33,288 bases of DNA from Neobacillus cucumis (GTDB taxonomy: Bacteria > Bacillota > Bacilli > Bacillales > Cytobacillaceae): contig NZ_PGVE01000002.1 of NCBI RefSeq assembly GCF_002860255.1, positions 1 to 33,288 of the forward strand. The letters run 5' to 3'. This document shows, piece by piece, positions 16,637 to 25,386 of the stretch (position 1 is its first letter; each line of letters opens with the position of its first letter). The notes under the pieces were generated by a model, which did not search any database, had not been told where the DNA came from, and saw only the letters and a list, made by a program, of their open reading frames with translations. A program made the translations under genes and the position numbers.

Positions 16637-16667
16637 TATTCCCGAATCATAGGAGACTCGGGAACCA
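16637..16667 (-). terminator. Attenuating hairpin between binding-protein and permease genes
   Basis: TTCCCGA (16639-16645) pairs with TCGGGAA (16658-16664). On the minus strand it is followed by TACTTTTTATC. Hairpins after the binding-protein gene are common in sugar ABC operons and leave more binding protein than permease. Confidence 0.72.
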
Positions 16668-16672
16668 TTCCA

Positions 16673-17896
16673 TTAAAATTGCTTTTGAATATCATCAAGG
16701 ATTTCCTTAGCAGATTTCTTCTTTCCGCCTAAGATCGTATCCTCTAGCTGTTTTACCAATTCGTCGGTGAATTTCTTTGTTTCTTTCGGATAGGCAAAAT
16801 CTGTTGCCGAGGCTTGAGACTGCTCGATTGCTTTAAATTCAGGGTTCTCTTTATAATACTGATCGGAAAGACTTTGAATGGATGGATTAACACCCAGCTT
16901 CATAAATGCTTTTTGGACACTTTCATTCGTTAGGTAATAGGCAGCCTGTAAGGCTTCTTTTTTATGTTTGGTGTCTTTTAACAGTACATAGGCATCAGAA
17001 ATCATTGTACTAGCCTCTGCCGCTCCTTTTGGAACCGGTACAACCGCATATTTAAGGTCTGGATTGGCATCCTTTAAGTATCCTTTATACCAGTTACCGC
17101 CTGTTGTCATTGCTGCTTTGCCGTTTGCGAAAACTTCTCCATCCCAGCCATAACCAAGAGTTTTAGGTGTTACTGCTAAACCTTCTTTATACAAGTCAAG
17201 AATTTCTTGTAATCCCTTGATGTTCTCTTCAGAGTTGATTGTTTTTCCATTTCCCCAGTCACCGCCATAACTTTTAATCACGTTGGTAATGTGGAAAGGT
17301 TGAATATTCAGACCGATTCCATAAACATCTTTGGTAGTTAATTTCTTTGCTGCCGCTTCCACTTCGCCCCAAGTCTTTGGATAGTCACCTAATCCAGCCT
17401 TATTCCACATATCCGTATTGATAAAGAACATGGCTGGCATTTGATTAAAAGGTAGACCATACTGCTTGTCATTGAACTTCCAAATATTCACTCCATTTGA
17501 GTTGTAACGATTCATATCAATCTTTGCTGATGTGATCATATCGTCATCTATTGAGGTGAATAACCCTTTGTTTACATACTCATAGGCACCTTCATTCGAG
17601 ATTTTAATAAAATCAGGGGCAACTCCAGCTGCAATTTCCCCTGGAAGGTTATTCCAAAATTGCTCACTGCTTGGATATTGTTTAACCTTTAGTGTAATAT
17701 TCGGGTATTCATTTGAAATTTCCTTAGCAGCGCCTTGATAAATTTTTAAATCCTCTGCAGCTCCCCAAAAACCAAATGTAATGGTTATTTTTTCATTAGA
17801 GTTACCGCTTCCATTTGTGTTATTGCTTGTACCACAGCCGACTAAAGCTATAATTAAGGTAAGGACCATAACTAACAGGCCTGTAATCCTTTTCAT
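16673..17896 (-). CDS. Sugar ABC transporter substrate-binding lipoprotein
   Basis: A family 1 extracellular solute-binding protein of 407 residues. It has a type II signal peptide (MKRITGLLVMVLTLIIALVGC) with lipobox ALVGC and acylated Cys21, then a Ser/Asn/Gly-rich linker (to about residue 35) and two lobes. Motifs ITFGFWG, AAGVAPDFIKIS and GKAAMTTGGNWYKGYL are typical of CUT1 binding proteins, where Trp and Tyr stack on sugar rings. It is anchored on the outer membrane face and delivers an oligosaccharide to the two downstream permeases. A GGAGGAGAG site precedes the ATG and a cre-like site lies upstream. The downstream enzymes point to an alpha-glucan oligosaccharide, but the binding pocket cannot be read directly. 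Confidence 0.95.
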   Translation of the reverse strand: MKRITGLLVMVLTLIIALVGCGTSNNTNGSGNSNEKITITFGFWGAAEDLKIYQGAAKEISNEYPNITLKVKQYPSSEQFWNNLPGEIAAGVAPDFIKISNEGAYEYVNKGLFTSIDDDMITSAKIDMNRYNSNGVNIWKFNDKQYGLPFNQMPAMFFINTDMWNKAGLGDYPKTWGEVEAAAKKLTTKDVYGIGLNIQPFHITNVIKSYGGDWGNGKTINSEENIKGLQEILDLYKEGLAVTPKTLGYGWDGEVFANGKAAMTTGGNWYKGYLKDANPDLKYAVVPVPKGAAEASTMISDAYVLLKDTKHKKEALQAAYYLTNESVQKAFMKLGVNPSIQSLSDQYYKENPEFKAIEQSQASATDFAYPKETKKFTDELVKQLEDTILGGKKKSAKEILDDIQKQF

Positions 17897-17942
17897 TTTC
17901 TCTCCTCCTTAATGAATGCGTTTTATTTAACTTGTAACGTAA

Positions 17943-17956
17943 TGATAACGTTTACG
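17943..17956 (-). promoter_or_regulatory. Cre-like site upstream of the binding-protein gene
   Basis: On the minus strand the sequence is CGTAAACGTTATCA, matching the catabolite-response consensus TGWAARCGYTWNCW at 13 of 14 positions. It lies 47-60 bp before the start codon, so CcpA repression of the sugar operon is likely. A LacI-family operator is the alternative. Confidence 0.65.
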
Positions 17957-17961
17957 AAGGC

Positions 17962-17990
17962 AAAAAAAAATTAATCATATAATGATTAAT
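17962..17990 (-). terminator. A/T-only hairpin ending the response-regulator gene
   Basis: ATTAATCAT-ATA-ATGATTAAT (17970-17990) is a perfect 9-bp inverted repeat followed on the minus strand by nine T residues (17962-17970). It separates the two-component genes from the ABC operon. The stem is nearly GC-free, so termination may be weak. Confidence 0.65.
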
Positions 17991-18079
17991 TTAATAATAA
18001 AACACTTTTTCATTAACTTGTATATACATGTTATAGATTATTTAATATTTTTGACTTTTCTTTAATAAAATCTCACTCA

Positions 18080-19606
18080 CTACTCTTTTCGATAATCTTT
18101 TGGAGAAACACCGACATATTTATTAAAAACAATGGCAAAATGAACTTGGCTTTTGAACCCAACTAATTCAGCAATTTCATAGATTTTATATTTGTAATCT
18201 TTTAAAAGTTTCTTAGCCCTTTCGATTCGAAGTTCATTTAAATAATCAAAAAGACCTTTTTGGACTTCTTTTTTAAAAAGCCGGCTTATATAATTGGGAC
18301 TAACATTAAGTTCCTCGCTTAAACTATTTAAGGAAATTGGCTGCTGATAATTCTTATCAAGATACAGTAAAATGTTTTTAATAATTGGACTGTATCCTTG
18401 AGTTTTTAGTTTGGAACGAACGGAAAACTTTTGTTGAATAAGCTCATGATAATAACTTGAAAGTTCTTCAAATGTTTCAATCTCTTCTAATCGACCACTG
18501 CTTCCTAAATAATCCTCTGTCTCCTCAATGATAAATAATAGGCCTTCATAAATTTTTCTAACTTCACTTTCTCCTAACGTTTTTTTTGATAATAAATACT
18601 TTTCTAAGTTTGTTAGAATTTCAGTAAAATTTTCATAGTTCTCTTCCAGCAGTTCTTTCTTCAATTTGATAATAAAGGTATCTACCTGTTCTAAAACATT
18701 GTCTGTGTCTGATTCTTGATAGAAAAAGATAGAATCTTCTGGTTGATAAAAGGATTGGTTCAATGCCTTTCCAGCCTGATTAAATGCCTTTGGAATGCCG
18801 GCGGGCCGGTTGATTTTTTCGCTAATTCCATAGGTGGTCTCAATATTTAAAAATCGGGTTAAGGAATGCTGGATGAACTGCACCTTTTCAAAAACAGAAG
18901 TAAACGACAGTTGATTACTTCTAATAACACTAAAACTGAAGAAAACACAAAAAAGATTGTTCTCTATTTGCAAAAATTCAGCTTCCTTTTCTTTAGAAAA
19001 TAATTCATTCAGGAGGTTTAAGACTGTTTTTTGTAAAAATCCAGGATGATCATCTGGATACCTTTGGACAACTTTTTGATAATTTTTAACCTTAAATATT
19101 ACAGTATAAAGATTATTTTCTTTTAAGTTGGTCTGCTTAAGCTCCTCTGTGTTCCCCAGTAGCAATTGACGAAGGATGGTTTCTTTGGTTACAGCTCCAT
19201 CCGTCCCTTTAATTTCCTTTTCATCTTGTTCAAACTCGATTTCCTGTTTTATTTTTAGCAGGACCTGGACAATTTCCTGCTCATTCATACTCGGTTTATG
19301 AAAATAATCTTCAGCTCCTAATTTCATCGCTTGTTTAACTGTCTGCAAATCGTCAAAGCTGCTTAAAATAATAACCTTTGATGGAAGCTTTCGATCCTTC
19401 ATTTCTTTTAGAACCTGGATTCCATCCTTTTTTGGCATTTTTATATCTAGAAACACGATATCAGGATTTGTCTCTGCCATTAGAGTAAGGGCCTCTTCGC
19501 CATCCGCAGCCTCACCGGCAAGCTCCATTCCGTACTCGCTCCAATTAATGGAGGACTTAATTCCAATCCGGACTAATGGTTCATCATCAACGATAAGAAC
19601 TTTCAT
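18080..19606 (-). CDS. AraC-type response regulator (YesN-like)
   Basis: A 508-residue regulator. The N-terminal receiver (1-120) has the acidic pair DDE (7-9), phosphoacceptor Asp54 in VFLDIKMP and the Lys of YFHKPS. A long middle region (about 140-390) of the kind seen in YesN-type proteins follows. The C-terminal AraC domain (about 405-508) has two helix-turn-helix units (SLNSLSEELNVSPNYISRLFKKE and YEIAELVGFKSQVHFAIVFNKY). It follows the sensor kinase by 16 bp and lies directly upstream of the sugar ABC operon. Such pairs normally activate the adjacent transporter genes on sensing extracellular oligosaccharide. Confidence 0.95.
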   Translation of the reverse strand: MKVLIVDDEPLVRIGIKSSINWSEYGMELAGEAADGEEALTLMAETNPDIVFLDIKMPKKDGIQVLKEMKDRKLPSKVIILSSFDDLQTVKQAMKLGAEDYFHKPSMNEQEIVQVLLKIKQEIEFEQDEKEIKGTDGAVTKETILRQLLLGNTEELKQTNLKENNLYTVIFKVKNYQKVVQRYPDDHPGFLQKTVLNLLNELFSKEKEAEFLQIENNLFCVFFSFSVIRSNQLSFTSVFEKVQFIQHSLTRFLNIETTYGISEKINRPAGIPKAFNQAGKALNQSFYQPEDSIFFYQESDTDNVLEQVDTFIIKLKKELLEENYENFTEILTNLEKYLLSKKTLGESEVRKIYEGLLFIIEETEDYLGSSGRLEEIETFEELSSYYHELIQQKFSVRSKLKTQGYSPIIKNILLYLDKNYQQPISLNSLSEELNVSPNYISRLFKKEVQKGLFDYLNELRIERAKKLLKDYKYKIYEIAELVGFKSQVHFAIVFNKYVGVSPKDYRKE

Positions 19607-19622
19607 TAAATCACCTTTTTCT

Positions 19623-21401
19623 TCACTTTATAATTGGAACTTCGATTTTTGCAATCGTACCGCTTGATTCTTGGGCGGTAATTGATAATCCATATCTCTC
19701 ACCAAAGTGTAATTGAATTCTTTTTCTAATATTTTTAATTCCAATCGAATTTAACTTATCTACACCCTCTGCCTTCTCTTTCTCAGTTTCTGATATACCT
19801 CTTCCATTATCAGAAACCAGCATGACTAGATGATCTGATTCTTCATAGATTCGAATAAGGACCTTTCCTTTATGTTCAATGTTATCAAATGCATGAAAAA
19901 TGCTATTCTCCACTAATGGCTGAAGCAGAAACTTTAAAGTCTTGTATTCTCTCACTTGAGGGTCAACTTCAAAGGAAACCTCAAATTTATTAAAATATCG
20001 AAAATCCAATATTTTTGTATAATTCATAGTAAATTCCACTTCTTCATTAATGGTAACAAGCTCGTTCTCTGTTTTGGCGGTAAAACGGATAACTGCCGAG
20101 AAAGCACTTAAAGCTTCTTCAATGCCGCTTGCCCCTTGAATTTTTGCCATCCACTTGATGACATTTATCGTATTATACATGAAATGCGGTCTGATTTGGG
20201 ATTGAAGTGCGAGGATCTCTAATTTCCTTTTTTCTTCCTCTTCTTTATATATTCTTTGAATCAGCTCTCTAAGTTCTGTTAACATCCGGTCAATTGTTTT
20301 GCCTATTTTACCTATTTCCCCCTCATGGATACCAATCGTAACATCCAGGTTTCCTTGAGAAACTTGTTTCATTTTTTCCTCAAGAATAGATAGTGGTTTT
20401 GTTATCGTTGTAGCAATATAATAAGACAAAAAAATTGATAATAGTAAAAATGCCAGCATCATAATAATAATGATTTTAATTACGAAGGAAAGATTTTGAA
20501 ACAATTCGTGTTTAGGAATAATGGTGACAGCCTGCCAATTTGATATTTTGGAAGAAGCTGAAATTAAATAGGATTCCTGATTTTCTTTTGTTTCCTTCTT
20601 TTGGCCAGTAATATACGTAAAATCCTTTCCTATAACAGATTCTGCATTTTTTCCTAATTCCTCATACTTTTGGCTATAAATTATTTTTTTTTGATCATCA
20701 ACTAGATAAAATTTTGTATTCTCCGTAAATTGGATATCACTCCATAATTCCTTTAATTGATTAACATCGATATTCATTAATATTAATCCTAATTGTTCCT
20801 TTGAATATGGATTAATAATGGCACGGCCAATGGAAACAACAGGGTCGCTTTTTGGGGAAAAGAGCCTATCTGGATGAATCCCAACAGCTACATATAATCC
20901 ATTTTTTTGAAGGATTTCTTTTATATAGGTCTCATTAGAAAAATTGTTTTCAAAATAAGAATGATTCATATATTCTAAGTTGCTGCGTCCTACAACCATA
21001 TGATTTTTACTCTGATAGATCAGTACGGAATCAATCAGAGTACTATAAAGGAAAAAATTGTTCCGAATTTTACTGTTCACTATATCAAAATCATTTTGTC
21101 TTTCATAAAGAGGATACGCCAATCCGGAATAATCTTTCTCCATGATTTGATAGATTTGTGGGTCTAATACAGGATACATCGATAAAGAAAGCAATGGCTG
21201 AAGCGCGGTATCGATATTTTTGGTTATTTGTTGATTATTTTTTACGGCTGCATCCAATAGCATATCCCTGTTAGAATGGATGAATAACCAAGACAATCCG
21301 CCGCCAATAGCTAGAAAAGAAGCCATTATAATAGCAGTAAATGCGATAATCAATTTTGATCTTAAATGTAAGTTAATAACCATTTTTTTAAACGATTTCA
21401 T
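19623..21401 (-). CDS. Sensor histidine kinase (YesM-like)
   Basis: A membrane kinase of 592 residues. A TM helix lies near 18-42, an extracytoplasmic Cache-type sensory domain about 45-300, a second TM helix about 305-330, a HAMP domain about 330-385, a His_kinase dimerisation domain with phosphoacceptor His406 (LQSQIRPHFMYNTINVIKWM) and an HATPase domain with N-box LLQPLVENSIFHAF and G-box VSDNGRGI. This is the LytS/YesM class. I chose the ATG at 21401; the frame extends to a TTG at 21440, which lacks a good ribosome site. It phosphorylates the regulator encoded just downstream. The predicted promoter overlaps a cre-like site. Confidence 0.94.
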   Translation of the reverse strand: MKSFKKMVINLHLRSKLIIAFTAIIMASFLAIGGGLSWLFIHSNRDMLLDAAVKNNQQITKNIDTALQPLLSLSMYPVLDPQIYQIMEKDYSGLAYPLYERQNDFDIVNSKIRNNFFLYSTLIDSVLIYQSKNHMVVGRSNLEYMNHSYFENNFSNETYIKEILQKNGLYVAVGIHPDRLFSPKSDPVVSIGRAIINPYSKEQLGLILMNIDVNQLKELWSDIQFTENTKFYLVDDQKKIIYSQKYEELGKNAESVIGKDFTYITGQKKETKENQESYLISASSKISNWQAVTIIPKHELFQNLSFVIKIIIIMMLAFLLLSIFLSYYIATTITKPLSILEEKMKQVSQGNLDVTIGIHEGEIGKIGKTIDRMLTELRELIQRIYKEEEEKRKLEILALQSQIRPHFMYNTINVIKWMAKIQGASGIEEALSAFSAVIRFTAKTENELVTINEEVEFTMNYTKILDFRYFNKFEVSFEVDPQVREYKTLKFLLQPLVENSIFHAFDNIEHKGKVLIRIYEESDHLVMLVSDNGRGISETEKEKAEGVDKLNSIGIKNIRKRIQLHFGERYGLSITAQESSGTIAKIEVPIIK

Positions 21402-21470
21402 TTTTCTCTTCTTTTCTATCGAGAATTTTATTACTTTCAAATAGTAATAATCTTAAAAACTTCCATTCCA

Positions 21471-21498
21471 ATTATATCATTTAACATAACGCTTCCAA
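21471..21498 (-). promoter_or_regulatory. Predicted promoter of the sensor kinase gene with overlapping cre-like site
   Basis: On the minus strand, TTGGAA (21493-21498), a 16-bp spacer and a consensus TATAAT (21471-21476). TGGAAGCGTTATGT, overlapping the -35 box, fits the cre consensus with two mismatches. The start codon lies about 70 bp downstream. Confidence 0.5.
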
Positions 21499-21549
21499 GT
21501 TTCCAGTTTTTTATACATAAGAAAAGCTAATTAAAATTTAGTCTATCTC

Positions 21550-21562
21550 ATTGTTGACATGA
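21550..21562. repeat. 13-bp motif ATTGTTGACATGA, copy 1
   Basis: Identical to 23161-23173. This copy lies between the sensor-kinase promoter and the EIICB terminator; the other lies upstream of the EIICB gene. On the minus strand both read TCATGTCAACAAT. It may be a shared regulator site. Confidence 0.5.
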
Positions 21563-21567
21563 ATAAA

Positions 21568-21604
21568 CTAAAAGGGCCTATCACTATATGTGAAGGCCCC
21601 TTAT
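21568..21604 (-). terminator. Terminator after the EIICB gene
   Basis: AGGGCCTATCACT and AGTGAAGGCCCC-type arms (21571-21584 and 21589-21602) form a stem with a small bulge. The minus strand continues with CCCTTTTAGTTT. It ends the mannitol-type EIICB transcript. Confidence 0.8.
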
Positions 21605-21607
21605 TAC

Positions 21608-23065
21608 TTATTTTTTCAAGCTATTTACTAACTCATCATACTTTGGACTGTTTAAAAAGTTTTCAACTGAGATATGCTTTGCATTAGGTAATTTTGCCTT
21701 TGCACGATCTGTTAAATCCTTATGAGTAATAACCACATCAGCATCTGCCGGTAAATTATTAATAGCCGAGTTAGTTACAGTGATACCTAAATCTGCTTTT
21801 TGAACTTTATTTCTTAATATTGAGGCACCCATAGCACTAGAACCCATTCCTGCATCACAAGCGAAAACAATTTTATTTACATTTTCAGTTTTAATTTCAT
21901 CATGTGTTGTTAAGGCAGAAGTGACGGAACTTTTCTTACCTTTCATGGCTTCCATTTTCGCAGCTGCCGATGATAAATCCTCCTCGGCTGCAACCTTACT
22001 TGTTCTTAGTATCAATGAAGCTACTGCAAAAGAGACCGCTGTTGCGACAATTACACCTGCTAGAGTAGCAAAATATCCACCCTTTGGTGTCATCGCTAGT
22101 AAAGCAAAGATGCTTCCTGGTGATGGAGCTGCAACAAGTCCAGCATGAAGAATGTTAAATGTGAATACACCGCTGACCCCGCCAGCCATCGCTGCAAAAA
22201 TTAACATAGGCTTCATTAGGATGTATGGGAAGTAAATTTCGTGAATACCACCTAAGAAGTGAATAATGACAGCACCTGGTGCCGTTTGTTTTGCTGTTCC
22301 CTTACCAAATAACCAGAATGCAAGTAAGATCCCTAAACCAGGACCAGGGTTTGTTTCTAGTAAGAATAAAATGGATTTTCCTGCTTTTGTTGCCTGCTCT
22401 ATGCCCAATGGACTTAAAATACCATGGTTAATGGCATTATTTAAAAATAATACTTTTGCAGGTTCAATAAAGACGTTAGCAAGTGGAAGCATATTATGAT
22501 CTACGATAAACTGTACGCCTGACGCTAAGCCTTTGCTTAGTGCTTCAACGACTGGGCCAACACCTTTATAAGCTAATAATGTTAAAGCGCCTCCAAGAAT
22601 ACCTGCAGAAAAATTATTGACTAACATTTCAAATCCAGACTTTACTTTTCCCTCAATCAATTTGTCAAACTTCTTAATGACAAATCCGCCAAAAGGTCCC
22701 ATAATCATTGCGCCCAAGAACATTGGAATGTCAGTTCCGACAATAACCCCCATGGTTGCTGTTGCACCAACCACTCCACCGCGAATGTCATACACCATTC
22801 GGCCACCGGTAAAACCTATTAATAATGGCAATAAGAAGGTAATCATTGGACCGACTAAGGTAGCGAGATCTTTATTAGGAATCCATCCGGTTGGTATAAA
22901 TAAGGCTGTTATTAATCCCCATGCAATAAATGCACCAATATTCGGCATGACCATGCCGCTTAAATAACTGCCAAACTTTTGTATCTTAACTTTAACGTCT
23001 GATGTTTCTTTAACCGATTGGCTTTTCACTTCTACATCTGACTTTACTTTAGCGATTTCACTCAT
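21608..23065 (-). CDS. PTS mannitol-type transporter subunit IICB (no EIIA domain)
   Basis: A 485-residue paralog of the mtlA product. EIIC spans about 28-355, with NNAINHG and GGIHE near residue 275, and EIIB about 395-485, with phosphocysteine Cys403 in VFACDAGMGSS. The protein stops after the EIIB domain, where MtlA continues into EIIA. The N-terminus carries an extra charged stretch of about 25 residues. It must take phosphate from an EIIA encoded elsewhere or from the EIIA of the MtlA at 8885-10795. No mtlF, mtlR or mtlD gene adjoins it. It appears monocistronic with a cre-like site upstream. Mannitol or a similar hexitol is the expected substrate; a different polyol is possible. Confidence 0.95.
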   Translation of the reverse strand: MSEIAKVKSDVEVKSQSVKETSDVKVKIQKFGSYLSGMVMPNIGAFIAWGLITALFIPTGWIPNKDLATLVGPMITFLLPLLIGFTGGRMVYDIRGGVVGATATMGVIVGTDIPMFLGAMIMGPFGGFVIKKFDKLIEGKVKSGFEMLVNNFSAGILGGALTLLAYKGVGPVVEALSKGLASGVQFIVDHNMLPLANVFIEPAKVLFLNNAINHGILSPLGIEQATKAGKSILFLLETNPGPGLGILLAFWLFGKGTAKQTAPGAVIIHFLGGIHEIYFPYILMKPMLIFAAMAGGVSGVFTFNILHAGLVAAPSPGSIFALLAMTPKGGYFATLAGVIVATAVSFAVASLILRTSKVAAEEDLSSAAAKMEAMKGKKSSVTSALTTHDEIKTENVNKIVFACDAGMGSSAMGASILRNKVQKADLGITVTNSAINNLPADADVVITHKDLTDRAKAKLPNAKHISVENFLNSPKYDELVNSLKK

Positions 23066-23105
23066 CAGGTTTCCCCCCGTGTAATATTTTCTTTCTAACT
23101 CAATA

Positions 23106-23119
23106 TTAAAACGCTTTCA
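23106..23119 (-). promoter_or_regulatory. Cre-like site upstream of EIICB
   Basis: On the minus strand TGAAAGCGTTTTAA matches the cre consensus TGWAARCGYTWNCW at 13 of 14 positions. It lies 41-54 bp before the start codon, so CcpA control is likely. Around 23154-23173 is an imperfect TGTCA ... TGACA pair with a 10-bp spacer, which resembles a degenerate MtlR site. Confidence 0.65.
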
Positions 23120-23160
23120 TAAAAGCATCAATTTATACTAAATATCATTTTGTCATTCCG

Positions 23161-23173
23161 ATTGTTGACATGA
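23161..23173. repeat. 13-bp motif ATTGTTGACATGA, copy 2
   Basis: Exact copy of 21550-21562, here between the glmS terminator and the EIICB gene. On the plus strand it contains TTGACA, but no plus-strand gene follows. Confidence 0.5.
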
Positions 23174-23193
23174 TTGACATTTCCAGAAAAAAC

Positions 23194-23241
23194 AAAAAAG
23201 GCTGGAGACGAATCAAATCTTGATTCATCTCCAACCTTTTA
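23194..23241 (-). terminator. Terminator of glmS
   Basis: A 21-bp stem, AAAAGG-TGGAGA-GAATCAA (23196-23216) with TTGATTC-TCTCCA-CCTTTT (23220-23240), with two mismatches. The minus strand continues with TTTTTTGTTTTTT. Confidence 0.9.
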
Positions 23242-23250
23242 AAATTCCTT

Positions 23251-25053
23251 TTACTCAACCGTTACGGACTTAGCAAGATTACGTGGTTTGTCAACATCAC
23301 AATCACGGTGTAAGGCTGCGTAATAAGCAATTAATTGTAGTGGTATAACAGAGATAAGTGGTGTTAATAATTCATGTACTTCTGGAATGACAAAACTATC
23401 TTCATCCATATTTAAACCGTTCATAGAAATAATACATGGATTTGCTCCGCGGGCAACAACTTCCTTTACATTTCCGCGAATGCTTAAGTTGACGCTCTCC
23501 TGAGTAGCTAGAGCAATAACAGGCGTACCTTCTTCAATAAGGGCAATCGTACCATGCTTTAACTCACCGCCGGCAAACCCTTCTGCCTGGATATAAGAAA
23601 TCTCCTTAAGCTTCAAGGCGCCTTCAAGTCCTACATAGTAGTCGACCCCGCGGCCGATAAAGAAAGCATTACGTGTAACCGATAAAAACTCCCTTGAGAT
23701 ATGTTCAATGATCTCTTTAGAGTCACAAAGGACTTCCATCGCGTTTGCAATGATACCAAGCTCATGAATCAAGTCAAATTCAACCGGAATACCTTGGCTC
23801 TTGGCAGTTACATCCGCTAAAATAGCTAGAACAGCCAACTGTGCTGTGTAAGCTTTTGAAGAGGCAACAGCAATCTCAGGACCTGCATGCAGTAAAAGTG
23901 TATAATCTGCTTCACGTGAAAGAGTCGAGCCTGGTACATTCGTAATGGTTAATGTACGATAACCCATCTCTTTTACTTTTACAAGTACGGCACGGCTATC
24001 AGCAGTTTCTCCACTTTGTGAAATGAAGATAAACAATGGTTTCTTTGTTAATAAAGGCATATTGTAAACAAATTCACTAGCAATATGAACCTCAACTGGT
24101 ATTTTTGCAATGCTTTCAATGAATTGTTTTCCAACAAGACCAGCGTGGTAAGAAGTTCCCGCTGCAATGATGTACACACGGTCAGATTCACTAACTGCAT
24201 TGATAATTTCAGAATCGATCGTCAATTCCCCTTGTTCATTCTGGTACGTTTGAATAATCTTACGCATAACAAGCGGCTGTTCATCGATTTCCTTTAACAT
24301 ATAGTGAGGATACGTTCCCTTTTCAATATCACTAGCATCAAGTTCAGCTGTATATGGTTCACGGTTAATCGTTTCGCCTTTAAGATTCTGTATGGTCACG
24401 CCATTTTTAGTAACAAGAACAATTTCCTTATCCACTAACTCAAGATATTGATTTGTCACTTGAAGCATCGCCATCGCATCACTGGCAACAACATTAAAAC
24501 CATCACCCAGGCCAACTAAAAGCGGGCTTTTGTTTTTAGCAACGTAGATTATTTCATCGTTCTGTTCATCTAAAAGAGCAATCGCATAGGATCCGTGCAA
24601 AAGTGTTAGTGTCTTTTTGAAAGCATCAATCACTTCTAGACCCTCATTGACAAATAACTCAATTAACTGAACAACCACTTCGGTGTCGGTTTCACTTCTG
24701 AAAGAAACATCTGTTAAATACTCACGCTTCAAAAGATCATAGTTCTCGATTACACCATTGTGCACAAGTGTAAAACGGCCTGATCCACTTTGATGTGGGT
24801 GAGAGTTTACTTTACTTGGAACACCATGTGTAGCCCATCGAGTATGACCAATACCGATATTTCCTGTTACATCTAGATCTACAATTTCCCGTAGATCCGC
24901 AATGCGGCCCTTTTCTTTAAAAACATGAATGCCATTTTCATTTTTCACAGCAATACCTGCAGAATCATAGCCTCTATACTCAAGCTTTTCTAATCCTTTT
25001 AAGAGAATTTCCTTCGAATCGTTATTCCCAATATATCCAACAATTCCACACAT
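23251..25053 (-). CDS. glmS: Glutamine-fructose-6-phosphate aminotransferase
   Basis: This cytoplasmic enzyme makes glucosamine 6-phosphate from fructose 6-phosphate and glutamine, the first step to UDP-GlcNAc and peptidoglycan. The 600-residue length is exactly that of Bacillus GlmS. The N-terminal glutaminase domain begins [10 protein letters not shown] with nucleophile Cys2 (first residue after Met removal) and has HTRWATHG. Two SIS sugar-isomerase domains follow (about 285-600; [18 protein letters not shown], and the C-terminal [13 protein letters not shown]). A GGGAGG site precedes the ATG. A ribozyme in the leader shuts off expression when the product accumulates. It follows glmM, the next enzyme of the pathway, after a terminator. 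Confidence 0.98.
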   Translation of the reverse strand: MCGIVGYIGNNDSKEILLKGLEKLEYRGYDSAGIAVKNENGIHVFKEKGRIADLREIVDLDVTGNIGIGHTRWATHGVPSKVNSHPHQSGSGRFTLVHNGVIENYDLLKREYLTDVSFRSETDTEVVVQLIELFVNEGLEVIDAFKKTLTLLHGSYAIALLDEQNDEIIYVAKNKSPLLVGLGDGFNVVASDAMAMLQVTNQYLELVDKEIVLVTKNGVTIQNLKGETINREPYTAELDASDIEKGTYPHYMLKEIDEQPLVMRKIIQTYQNEQGELTIDSEIINAVSESDRVYIIAAGTSYHAGLVGKQFIESIAKIPVEVHIASEFVYNMPLLTKKPLFIFISQSGETADSRAVLVKVKEMGYRTLTITNVPGSTLSREADYTLLLHAGPEIAVASSKAYTAQLAVLAILADVTAKSQGIPVEFDLIHELGIIANAMEVLCDSKEIIEHISREFLSVTRNAFFIGRGVDYYVGLEGALKLKEISYIQAEGFAGGELKHGTIALIEEGTPVIALATQESVNLSIRGNVKEVVARGANPCIISMNGLNMDEDSFVIPEVHELLTPLISVIPLQLIAYYAALHRDCDVDKPRNLAKSVTVE

Positions 25054-25076
25054 TTTTTCTTTTCCTCCCTAGAATC

Positions 25077-25115
25077 AGGGGGCAAGAATGCTTCGGAGGC
25101 AGAACTTGCCCCCTT
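25077..25115 (-). other. Hairpin between glmS ribozyme and ribosome site
   Basis: AGGGGGCAAG (25077-25086) pairs with CTTGCCCCCT (25105-25114), a 10-bp GC-rich stem. No T run follows on the minus strand; TGATTCTAGGGAGG follows, with the ribosome site just 3' of the stem. It may shield the cleaved message's leader or affect ribosome access. Confidence 0.6.
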
Positions 25116-25164
25116 ATCTCTGTTTTTGATTAAGGTATCTGTCTATACCCTTCTAAACATTACA

Positions 25165-25322
25165 GTTAGTATGCGCATTTTCTTCTCTTTGTGCACAAAG
25201 TTGCCTCTGTGTTTTAAAGAAGAAATTTTCGGTTGTGCACTTGCAACCGGGAGGTATCCGCCGAACATTCGATACTCCTCCTCCTCGTCAACTAATCAAC
25301 CTCTTTGATTAGTTCAGGCGCT
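25165..25322 (-). ncRNA. glmS ribozyme-riboswitch
   Basis: The minus-strand leader of glmS matches the known self-cleaving riboswitch. The 5' cleavage motif A/GCGCC (cut between 25322 and 25321) is followed by TGAACT, the P2 hairpin, then GTTGACGAGGAGGAG, TATCGA and TTCGGCGGAT, the conserved core. CCTCCCGGTTG and the P3/P4 arms with TTCTTC-TTTGTGCAC follow. Bound glucosamine 6-phosphate triggers cleavage, and in Bacillus the cut message is then degraded by RNase J1. The 3' limit is approximate. Confidence 0.94.
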
Positions 25323-25386
25323 TTTAATTTCCTTATCTACCTCTACCCTCCTTTTAAAGATTCGCTTTTAGAAACAAAGCACATTA

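Noticed and set aside
25077..25115. Intrinsic terminator in front of glmS
   Set aside because: The stem is followed by TGATTCTAGGGAGG rather than a T run, so it cannot act as a standard terminator.
25126..25308. Small plus-strand open frame in the glmS leader
   Set aside because: It lies within the glmS ribozyme on the opposite strand, has no ribosome site and no recognisable protein features.
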